This document shows, piece by piece, positions 1 through 6,264 of a stretch of 12,735 nt of DNA. Positions within the stretch are counted from its first letter, which is position 1, and each line of letters starts with the position of its first letter. Below the pieces are notes generated by a model. It saw only the letters and a program-made list of their open reading frames with translations. It searched no databases and had not been told where the DNA came from. Both the position numbers and the translations under genes were made by a program. Source of the DNA: an uncultured Bacteroidota bacterium (lineage in GTDB: Bacteria; Bacteroidota; Bacteroidia; NS11-12g; UBA9320); contig CAJXLR010000024.1 in assembly GCA_913056425.1 (NCBI GenBank), positions 1 through 12,735 on the forward strand, written 5' to 3'.

Positions 1-1301
1 TATTAAAAGATCTCAAGGTGTACATAAACGGGGAGTACTTCAGGTCTCGCGTTCAAGATAGAGGCTATCCGGTAATAAACACTTTGAGAGCTTATGACAC
101 AGACCAACGCGTAAAGTTTGGATACGTGCATGCAGGAATACAAGGTAAGATAAGTAAGTACCATAGAATTGACTTCAGTCATTCGTACACACGCTATGCG
201 TTACGTAATGATAGAAGTATTAAACTCCTGAGTACGTTGGAAACTTTTCGAGATGCGAATCAAAACGACTTTGACAAGTTGGGATATGATGAGTATTACA
301 ATCATTTAAAAATTGCAAGACGAGCAAACGACACAAAACTCAACTATGAGACCGGTATGGAGTTCAGTCATCAAAGAGACCTGGAGAGATCGATTTTGAG
401 TACGGTTAAGACCAACATCACTCAAATTGCGTTCATGGGGAATTTGGATTGGCAGGCCGACACTAACCTACATCTCAAAGGAGGGTTACGTTTAACGAGC
501 AGTAATAAATTCAGCACTCCTGCCATCTACTCTTTCGATTTACGTTATTTGATGGCTCCAAATGCAACACTTACTGCGCAGTTTAACAGAGGCTTCCGAA
601 TTCCTACTTTCAACCAACAGTTCTATACGTTTGAAAATCCTTCTCTAAACATATCTGGGAACCTTAATCTCACATCGGAGACGTACACCCAGTATGGCAT
701 CCGACTCAAACTGGGTTCAGAAACATCATATTTAACAAGCCGATTGTTTTGGGTGAACACGAATAACGGGATTCGTTTGTCGCTGGTAGATGCTGCTGAA
801 CAACAATATCAATTCGTAAATACAAAATCCGAAAAGCTTATTGGACAGAACCTCCGATATGTCTTTGCCAAAAAAGATGTATTTCGTGGCGAGCTCGGTT
901 TCAGCAATAATGGCATTAACCAGTTTCCAACACAAGTGGGCAGCTATTACTTTGCTCGTGAGTTAATGGCAAAAATGGTTTACAACATCAACAGTGCTGG
1001 TTTCAGCATAGGCTGCGTAGCTAAGTACCAAGGAAGTCGTGATGAGATTCGACAAAACGCTTTGGGAAACCTTGAAGACTTCAGTCAAGATGATTTTTGG
1101 TTAGTGGATATAAGCATCCGGAAACAACTTTTTGAGTCTTCGGTTTTTCTTCAATTCGGTATGAAGAACCTCACAAATACGTTTAATGTGAACGGTGCGT
1201 TCGCTTCGCTAGATCGAATTAACGACAGTGCAAGTGGCAACATCCCCCTGGCAATTGATTATGGACGGAGATATTGGTTATCTGTGGTAGCAAACTTATG
1301 A
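1..1301 (+). CDS. TonB-dependent outer-membrane receptor, C-terminal part (5' end outside window)
   Basis: The frame is open to the left edge of the window (in frame from base 3), so the GTG at 18 is not the real start. About 432 residues remain, made of alternating amphipathic beta strands that match the C-terminal two thirds of a TonB-dependent receptor barrel. The signal peptide, TonB box and plug lie upstream of the window. Seen in the sequence: an FRIP motif (bases 594-605) and a GNLNL motif (657-671), which match the FRAP/NPNL-type boxes of this superfamily, and a late MKNLTNTFN stretch typical of the penultimate strands. The last residue is Leu rather than the usual aromatic. The stop overlaps the start of the HmuY-like lipoprotein gene (ATGA), so the two are translated together. 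The neighbours suggest a haem or iron-complex substrate. That is inference, because the His normally found between the two boxes in haem receptors is not visible. Confidence 0.9.
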   Translation, partial: LKDLKVYINGEYFRSRVQDRGYPVINTLRAYDTDQRVKFGYVHAGIQGKISKYHRIDFSHSYTRYALRNDRSIKLLSTLETFRDANQNDFDKLGYDEYYNHLKIARRANDTKLNYETGMEFSHQRDLERSILSTVKTNITQIAFMGNLDWQADTNLHLKGGLRLTSSNKFSTPAIYSFDLRYLMAPNATLTAQFNRGFRIPTFNQQFYTFENPSLNISGNLNLTSETYTQYGIRLKLGSETSYLTSRLFWVNTNNGIRLSLVDAAEQQYQFVNTKSEKLIGQNLRYVFAKKDVFRGELGFSNNGINQFPTQVGSYYFARELMAKMVYNINSAGFSIGCVAKYQGSRDEIRQNALGNLEDFSQDDFWLVDISIRKQLFESSVFLQFGMKNLTNTFNVNGAFASLDRINDSASGNIPLAIDYGRRYWLSVVANL

Positions 1302-2305
1302 AACAAGTAGTCATCATATCGATTTTAATGACTTGGGTGCTTTCAGGGTGTTTCACTGAGGAAGAGCCTATTCTACCCATTCCTCCGTACGAAGAAGACA
1401 TCGAGCTAAATCGCGCTGAAAATGGGCAAGCATATTATAGCCTTCAAGACCGAAAAATCATTAAATCAAATGCCGTAGACGATTGGGATCTCGCATTCAG
1501 CTGTGCTAAGAACGACTACACCATTTTACTGAACTCCGCACGGGGAATGGGCGCACATAACACAAATAACCGTGACTTTGAGATCAGTTATCCTGCTGGA
1601 GATTATCCTTGGATTTTTGACGAGTGCCACGGGCAAGAAGATCAAAGTTGCCTAGGTAAATGGGGTGATTTTTCATTTGACAACCCACAGAGTTATGGAT
1701 TCGTGTATTTAATCAACCGAGGAGTAGATTTTAGAGGCTTGCCAACATCGATCTACAAACTGAAGATTCAGAGTTTTGAAAAAAACAGTTACAACATCCG
1801 CATTGGCAACTTGGACGGCAGTTATCAGCGTGAATATCGCATAGACAAGAACGATAGTTTTAACTACGTCTATTTATCGTTTGACCGGGAGGAAGTACTG
1901 TATCTCGAACCACACAAAGACTCGTGGGACCTTTTGTTTACGCCGTATACGACCGACGAAACCAGTAGTTTCTCACCTATGTTCTTTACAGTTACTAGTA
2001 GAGACTTTATTTCAGATGGTATCTTACTTAACCCATATGGCCGAGAAGCAGCCAGTGACACGCTAAGTGAATTTGAGTCGATAGACTTCTTCGACGTAGA
2101 TCAATATGCTTATACAGACACCTTGAGTAGGGTAGGCAATGTATGGTATCGGTGGAACGATCCTGTTTCTGCATTCACCATAACACCATACAACACATTT
2201 GTTGTGCGCGATCACAACCTGAAGTACTACGCGATTCAATTAGAATCGTTCGGAAAGAAACACACGACGTGGTCTAGAGTGAAATTCAGATTTAAAAGTT
2301 TATAG
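1298..2305 (+). CDS. HmuY-like surface lipoprotein
   Basis: This is a 335-residue lipoprotein. The start is ATG 1298, which overlaps the receptor stop, because it places a type II signal peptide at the N-terminus: hydrophobic residues 4-14, then lipobox LSGC with Cys18 as the lipidated residue. An upstream ATG at 1274 would bury this signal. The body has HmuY-family features: a YYSLQD strand followed by DDWDLAF (residues 61-67), then TILLNS and a Gly-rich stretch. A second similar module has YLSFD, then DSWDLLF (208-214) and a later ILLNP, which suggests an internal repeat. HmuY proteins bind haem, or have related roles, at the cell surface and pass it to a cognate TonB-dependent receptor. 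The adjacent, overlapping receptor gene fits this. His87, His111, His206 and Met84 are possible ligands, but I cannot assign axial ligands from sequence alone. The length exceeds the classical HmuY of about 216 residues. Confidence 0.8.
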   Translation: MKQVVIISILMTWVLSGCFTEEEPILPIPPYEEDIELNRAENGQAYYSLQDRKIIKSNAVDDWDLAFSCAKNDYTILLNSARGMGAHNTNNRDFEISYPAGDYPWIFDECHGQEDQSCLGKWGDFSFDNPQSYGFVYLINRGVDFRGLPTSIYKLKIQSFEKNSYNIRIGNLDGSYQREYRIDKNDSFNYVYLSFDREEVLYLEPHKDSWDLLFTPYTTDETSSFSPMFFTVTSRDFISDGILLNPYGREAASDTLSEFESIDFFDVDQYAYTDTLSRVGNVWYRWNDPVSAFTITPYNTFVVRDHNLKYYAIQLESFGKKHTTWSRVKFRFKSL

Positions 2306-2333
2306 TTTCGGTTTTCGATGCTAACCTTGCCAC

Positions 2334-2341
2334 AACCTTTG
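2334..2341 (+). promoter_or_regulatory. Possible -7 box (AACCTTTG) before the truncated haemoglobin gene
   Basis: AACCTTTG differs from the Bacteroidota -7 consensus TAnnTTTG at one base and ends six bases before the globin ATG. I see no clear -33 TTG at the right distance, only T-rich sequence. If active, the transcript would be leaderless or nearly so. The globin could equally be read from the upstream receptor operon, since the gap is only 42 bases. Confidence 0.25.
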
Positions 2342-2347
2342 TAGAGC

Positions 2348-2743
2348 ATGCCATCCAATCGATGTAACCCAAAAGACGATATCCGGAACAAAGAAGATGT
2401 TGAACTTATGGTCAACTCATTCTACAATCTTGTCAGACAGGATGATCTGCTGGGACCAATATTCAATGACATCGCCAAAGTAGATTGGGACAGTCACCTA
2501 CCAAGAATGTATCAGTTTTGGGAGTCGATACTTTTTGGTGCCGCAACTTATCAAGGCAGACCATTCCCTAAACATACTGTTTTACCCATCACACCTGAAC
2601 ACTTTGAACGATGGGTCACATTATTTACGACATCTGTGAATCGGTTATTCGCGGGTCCAAAAACAGAAGAAGCCAAGTTTCGGGCACAAAGCATTGCCGG
2701 AATTTTTCAGAACAAACTCAGACACGTAGGAAAATTTCAGTAA
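2348..2743 (+). CDS. Group III truncated haemoglobin
   Basis: A 131-residue cytosolic globin (no signal peptide) matching group III (P-type) 2/2 haemoglobins such as Campylobacter jejuni Ctb. Visible landmarks: FY at 25-26 with Tyr26 as TyrB10, the LLGPIF turn, DWDSHL with His50 as the likely distal HisE7, the FW at 57-58, the YQGRP segment, PKH with His76 as the proximal haem-ligating HisF8, and EHFERW with Trp89 as TrpG8. These are the diagnostic residues of the group, so a haem-loaded, O2- or NO-reactive protein is expected. It lies 42 bases after the HmuY-like gene and 48 bases before the TonB gene. It is therefore the only haem-using enzyme-like protein inside a haem-uptake-like cassette. 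It may detoxify NO or peroxide, buffer oxygen, or receive imported haem. The role is inference; the family assignment is firm. Confidence 0.93.
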   Translation: MPSNRCNPKDDIRNKEDVELMVNSFYNLVRQDDLLGPIFNDIAKVDWDSHLPRMYQFWESILFGAATYQGRPFPKHTVLPITPEHFERWVTLFTTSVNRLFAGPKTEEAKFRAQSIAGIFQNKLRHVGKFQ

Positions 2744-2763
2744 GCCTTTTACCATTTGAACTT

Positions 2764-2788
2764 TCAGGGTATTTCTCACAAACCCTGA
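2764..2788 (+). repeat. Inverted repeat (7-bp stem, 11-base loop) just before the TonB start
   Basis: TCAGGGT (2764-2770) and ACCCTGA (2782-2788) are perfect reverse complements separated by 11 bases. The hairpin begins 20 bases after the globin stop and its 3' arm ends three bases before the TonB ATG at 2792. There is no T-run after it, so it is not a standard terminator. It could occlude the start region, protect mRNA ends, or be an operator. Confidence 0.4.
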
Positions 2789-2791
2789 TGA

Positions 2792-3664
2792 ATGAAATTT
2801 GCAATCCCAAATCCTTGTGATGCCGACTGGGACAAAATGAAAATCGGCATAAATTCTCGTCACTGCGAGCAGTGCGACAAATCTGTCATTGATTTCACAA
2901 AGCGAACTCGTGAAGAAATTCTTGCCTACCTGTTAATGCACAGTGAGGAGCGAGTGTGTGGTCATATACGCAGGTCTCAACTCGACTTTAGTCATGAAGA
3001 AATTATGGTTGTCATCAATGGTATGACGCACAAAGAAAAAACGGGAAATCTCCCTTTTTATATCCTATGCGTGGGCGCCATGATGTTAACGAGTTGTACT
3101 AACAATGCGCAAACCACAGGTGAAATGATTCCAGTTGAGCATCATGACACCCTAGAAGCACCTCCCCCGGTTGGTAAAATTGTCGTCGAAGACAGCAATA
3201 GAACATACGATCCGGAGATCATGCCCGATGTGATCATGGAAGGTGAGCTCATTGAAGTTATAGATGGAGACATCGACATTGTTGAACCGCCACCTATAAT
3301 TGAGCCGAAACAAGAGTACGACGAAACCGGTGAATTGAAGCAACCCCGAAAAGTTTATCGCTTTGCAGATCAAATGCCCGAATACCCTGCGGGAGTGGAT
3401 AGTTTACTCTACTTACTGCACAAATCTGTTACGTATCCTAAACCAGAGAAGGAAGCAGGTATAGAAGGTGTGGTGGTTGCCAGTTTTGTTGTTTCCAAAG
3501 ATGGTAGTCTATCCGACTTCAAAATTGAAAAGTCACTAACCCAAAACACAGATAAGGAAGTACTTCGAGTACTGAAGACCATGGACAATTGGATACCTGG
3601 AAAACTAAATGGAACGTTTGTAGACGTGCGTTACACAATTCCGGTTCGGTTCCATTTGGACTAA
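2792..3664 (+). CDS. TonB-family energy transducer with N-terminal Cys-rich module
   Basis: A 290-residue protein in three parts. Residues 1-65 form a cytoplasmic Cys-rich module (Cys9, Cys25, Cys28, Cys56, with CEQC and VCGH motifs) of a type seen at the N-terminus of Bacteroidota TonB and related envelope proteins. The four Cys could bind a metal. Residues about 88-102 are a hydrophobic segment, probably the single membrane anchor. Next comes an acidic, proline-containing periplasmic linker (APPP, EPPPIIEP) shorter than in enterobacterial TonB. Residues about 195-290 are a TonB C-terminal domain: QMPEYPAG, SVTYPKPEKEAGIEG, a beta hairpin VVVASFVVSKDGS, WIPGKLNG and the final YTIPVRFHL strand. 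TonB couples the inner-membrane ExbB/ExbD proton motor to outer-membrane receptors. Lying just downstream of a receptor, it probably serves that receptor. No exbB or exbD gene is in the window. Confidence 0.87.
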   Translation: MKFAIPNPCDADWDKMKIGINSRHCEQCDKSVIDFTKRTREEILAYLLMHSEERVCGHIRRSQLDFSHEEIMVVINGMTHKEKTGNLPFYILCVGAMMLTSCTNNAQTTGEMIPVEHHDTLEAPPPVGKIVVEDSNRTYDPEIMPDVIMEGELIEVIDGDIDIVEPPPIIEPKQEYDETGELKQPRKVYRFADQMPEYPAGVDSLLYLLHKSVTYPKPEKEAGIEGVVVASFVVSKDGSLSDFKIEKSLTQNTDKEVLRVLKTMDNWIPGKLNGTFVDVRYTIPVRFHLD

Positions 3665-3840
3665 TAGTGCACCTTGGAGAACGAACATGCACGAGCGGAT
3701 ATACTGTGAGAATTGATAGGATAGGAACGGGTATCTTTCGATTGGGGAGGGGTGGCTGTATTCCCTCGTCAACTTTAATTAAAAAAACAAGATTAATTCT
3801 CCTCTCGAAGGCACCTGCTCATTGCGCGTCGGGAGTGAAA
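3665..3840. other. Convergent intergenic region, weak terminator candidates only
   Basis: These 176 bases separate the plus-strand TonB gene from the minus-strand bcp gene. GAGGG (3747-3751) pairs with CCCTC (3763-3767), and a run of seven A at 3781-3787 reads as a T-run on the minus strand. The hairpin and T-run do not combine into a textbook terminator on either strand. The open frame running through here (to 4023) has no family resemblance and overlaps bcp in antisense. Confidence 0.4.
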
Positions 3841-4293
3841 TTATCCCAAAATCTGAGTACTGTGCTCTTTTGCCTTCACTTTCGCGATTACCTCAGTGAT
3901 GGTTCCTTCCTCATCGATTACAAATGTGGTTCGGTTGATTCCCATGTATTCACGACCGTACATCTTTTTCAATCCCCAAACACCAAATGCTTCCGCCAAC
4001 GAGTGGTCTTCATCAACCAATAAATCAAATGGTAAGTCGTACTTAGCAATGAATTTTTGGTGTTTCGCCGCTTTATCCGGACTTACGCCATAAACCTGAT
4101 ATCCGACTTTTATTAGTGCATCGTAGTTATCTCTCAGATTACATGCCTGGGTTGTACATGTTGGGGTATCGTCTTTTGGATAGAAATACAAAACCGTTTT
4201 CTTTCCTTTCAAGTTTGCATCACTAACTTCATTCTCGTTTTGGTCGATTGTCTTGAATGAAGGTACTTTAGTTCCTGCTTCTAAATGTGCCAT
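3841..4293 (-). CDS. bcp: Thioredoxin-dependent thiol peroxidase (Bcp/PrxQ-type peroxiredoxin)
   Basis: A complete 150-residue peroxiredoxin of the Bcp/PrxQ subfamily, the usual family length. It reduces H2O2 and organic hydroperoxides using thioredoxin as the electron donor. The active-site motif PxxxTxxC is intact (Pro39, Thr43, peroxidatic Cys46). Cys51, five residues on, is the resolving Cys in the alpha-2 position typical of PrxQ. Arg121 in GINRTTF is the conserved catalytic Arg. The N-terminal LEAGTKVPSF and the VYGVSPD, KYDLPFDLLVDED and VIDEEG stretches are all family landmarks. No signal peptide is present, so it is cytoplasmic. Its ATG overlaps the stop of the M23 peptidase gene by one base (TAATG), so it is the second gene of a coupled two-gene unit and probably has no promoter of its own. 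Confidence 0.96.
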   Translation of the reverse strand: MAHLEAGTKVPSFKTIDQNENEVSDANLKGKKTVLYFYPKDDTPTCTTQACNLRDNYDALIKVGYQVYGVSPDKAAKHQKFIAKYDLPFDLLVDEDHSLAEAFGVWGLKKMYGREYMGINRTTFVIDEEGTITEVIAKVKAKEHSTQILG

Positions 4294-6173
4294 TATAGAT
4301 CTATTTCCTTTTTGAATTCTTGTTGATTTCCTACGCCATCAGTAACACGTAACATCAGGGAATGTTTTCCGGGCTTAATTGATTCAGGAATGGTTCCGAA
4401 CAAACGACTCAGCTTCGGTTCATATTCAAGCAAAACCCAACTTCCATCAATTTCACAACGATAGGTGTCGATGTTAGTAAGCAAGTCATCTACACGAAAT
4501 TTGAGCCTCCTACCTGCACTTTGGTCTTTTATGACCGGAGGAACCGTATCTAAAGCAAGGTAAAATATACCTGGAGTTTTAGTTGTTTCATAAATAAAGT
4601 CGCCACTCTGCTTTCTCCCTTCATAGCTACTTGATCGTGTCTCAGGGTCATAAGACATGAGCGCCAACTTGTTGGCTTTACTTTTAAATGCTGTTGGAAT
4701 CTTGACCTTCATCGTTGCAGATTTATGTAAGGGAACGTGGGCATGATCAACACGGATCATTGGACTAACTGCTCTTCCGGATGGTGGTGTTTCGGTTATA
4801 CCGAAACTTGCATTTCGATAAACTGCACCGGGTGGAATCGATAGCACACCATTCGTGGTGGCTAAATATCCTCCTTTTTTGTGGGTCACCACTTTCCCTT
4901 GAACTCGTCGACCACCTTGAAGCTTCACTTTCGCAGCAGAGCTGCCAAGTATGTTAACAGCATAGGTTGCAGTATGCCCCGCAACGTCCATGATAAGTAC
5001 CTCAACTTTTAACGTATCCCCTTCCTTCACTTTGAATATTCCGTTCCCTTTATAGAAATCCAGCTTGTTACCATCATCCTTGAAAAATTTCACGAATCGA
5101 GTTCCGGTCTCCTTATATCTCCAATAGTCTATGTGGGTATTGATATACCTACTCTTGTCAAAGGTAAAAGTCTCTAATTTTTGGGTGTGAATTCGCTTGC
5201 CGTTTACACTCAGCGTGGCATAATTAATTCCAAGTCGATTGAGTTTGTCCGTCAAGTAGTCCACCCATGCAGCTCCAATAGCATAACGTCCCGGGGTAAC
5301 TGTAAAACTATTGCCGTTTTTCAACTGCAAACTCGGATAGACGCCTTGTGAATCTGCATAGGCGTTGTCGATTTGATACAACCTCGCACCCAGAAATACC
5401 GGACTGATTTTGTCTTTAACCTCAATACCATAAAGCATTGGGTTTACAGTTTCTCCTCGGCTGTTTCGAATTTCAAAATGCAGATGAGGTCCTCCCGAAC
5501 CACCCGTATTGCCACTCAAAGCAATCACTTGTCCTTTCCTTACAGGAAGTTTACCCGAAGGCACATACCACTCAAGCTCGAACTGTTCGCTGGCATACTG
5601 CTTCTTTCGAACCGCCGTGAGGATTTCTCCTTCAAATTGCTTTAAATGACCGTAAACACTTGTGGTTCCGTTCTTGTGTTGAACATAAAGAGCTTTTCCG
5701 TACCCACGTGTAGATACTTTAATGCGAGAAACATAACCATCCGCTATCGCATAAACCTTCTTTCCCTCTACCCCACCGGTTCGTATGTCCATTCCTGCAT
5801 GAAAATGATTGGGTCTTAGCTCTGCAAAACTTCCCGACAGCTCGAGTGGTATATCCAACGGTGATCTATAACTACCTCGTTGGTAAGAAGGCTTAATCTG
5901 AGCCGGTGTCGAAGATTCTCCGTCATAGTCTTCTTCTGAATCCGCTTGACCCACTGATTCTTTGCTATCAAGTTGAACCACCTGTTGACTATCCCTTTGT
6001 TCATGTGTAGCTATAGAATCTGCTGTTTCTTGGCTATCCGCAACTGGATTGGTTTCAGTAGGTTTTCGTTTGACGAGATATAAGATCATCACGCCAAGAA
6101 GCGCCACACCAATAATCGTTAAGATTTGCTTTGTTTTTCTCACAATACAAAGAAACATCCGTGAGCTCACCAT
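4293..6173 (-). CDS. Membrane-anchored M23/LytM-family peptidoglycan endopeptidase
   Basis: A 626-residue protein. It has an N-terminal membrane segment (about 17-34), a Ser/Gln/acidic-rich linker (about 36-95), then a LytM/M23 zinc peptidase domain (about 100-255). The zinc ligands and catalytic residues are all visible: HAGMD (His125, Asp129), YGH (His176) and HLH (His230, His232). It should therefore be an active endopeptidase cutting peptide cross-bridges in the periplasm. The insertion between YGH and HLH and the long C-terminal region, with probable Ig-like beta domains (the last about 85 residues end in a typical Ig-like strand pattern), fit the large M23 proteins of Bacteroidota. The start is uncertain: ATG 6173, ATG 6158 and GTG 6143 are all in frame, and the GTG version starts MRKTKQ just before the membrane helix. 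The stop overlaps the bcp start (TAATG), so the genes form an operon. Confidence 0.92.
   Translation of the reverse strand: MVSSRMFLCIVRKTKQILTIIGVALLGVMILYLVKRKPTETNPVADSQETADSIATHEQRDSQQVVQLDSKESVGQADSEEDYDGESSTPAQIKPSYQRGSYRSPLDIPLELSGSFAELRPNHFHAGMDIRTGGVEGKKVYAIADGYVSRIKVSTRGYGKALYVQHKNGTTSVYGHLKQFEGEILTAVRKKQYASEQFELEWYVPSGKLPVRKGQVIALSGNTGGSGGPHLHFEIRNSRGETVNPMLYGIEVKDKISPVFLGARLYQIDNAYADSQGVYPSLQLKNGNSFTVTPGRYAIGAAWVDYLTDKLNRLGINYATLSVNGKRIHTQKLETFTFDKSRYINTHIDYWRYKETGTRFVKFFKDDGNKLDFYKGNGIFKVKEGDTLKVEVLIMDVAGHTATYAVNILGSSAAKVKLQGGRRVQGKVVTHKKGGYLATTNGVLSIPPGAVYRNASFGITETPPSGRAVSPMIRVDHAHVPLHKSATMKVKIPTAFKSKANKLALMSYDPETRSSSYEGRKQSGDFIYETTKTPGIFYLALDTVPPVIKDQSAGRRLKFRVDDLLTNIDTYRCEIDGSWVLLEYEPKLSRLFGTIPESIKPGKHSLMLRVTDGVGNQQEFKKEIDL
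6148..6155 (-). promoter_or_regulatory. Weak -7-like box (TTTCTTTG) near the M23 start
   Basis: On the minus strand TTTCTTTG ends four bases before the in-frame GTG at 6143. It lacks the TA of TAnnTTTG and no -33 TTG is visible. If real, it would favour the GTG start over ATG 6173. It fits the spacing seen at other genes here but is the weakest example. Confidence 0.17.
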
Positions 6174-6207
6174 CGGTTACAGAGATATTCACAGCCCCCG
6201 ATTATCG

Positions 6208-6239
6208 TTGGTAAAACAGCGCGTTCAATCGTATCTTTG
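6208..6239 (+). promoter_or_regulatory. Bacteroidota-type promoter for the aldehyde dehydrogenase gene
   Basis: A TTG (6208-6210) lies 21 bases upstream of TATCTTTG (6232-6239), a perfect TAnnTTTG -7 box. Spacing and both elements match the primary sigma factor consensus of Bacteroidota (-33 TTG or TTTG, -7 TAnnTTTG). Initiation a few bases after the box would leave a leader of about 20 bases before the TTG start at 6265. It lies in the 91-base divergent gap between the M23 and dehydrogenase genes. Confidence 0.62.
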
Positions 6240-6264
6240 AGAAAATCAATCATCACTTTTCATT

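Noticed and set aside
732..935. Antisense open frame inside the receptor gene, and similar short antisense frames elsewhere
   Set aside because: These are shadows of strongly recognised genes, with no start signals or family resemblance of their own.
1274..1297. ATG 1274 as start of the HmuY-like lipoprotein
   Set aside because: It would overlap the receptor by 28 bases and place eight residues before the lipoprotein signal. ATG 1298 gives a normal signal peptide with the lipobox Cys at 18.
3589..4023. Open frame of 144 codons on the plus strand
   Set aside because: It overlaps the end of the TonB gene and the antisense strand of bcp, has no signal or family features, and bcp on the other strand is certain.
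6161..6170. Perfect 10-bp palindrome GTGAGCTCAC at the start of the M23 gene
   Set aside because: A 10-bp palindrome is expected by chance at an appreciable rate in 12 kb, and it lies within possible coding sequence. It has no second copy or other sign of being an operator.
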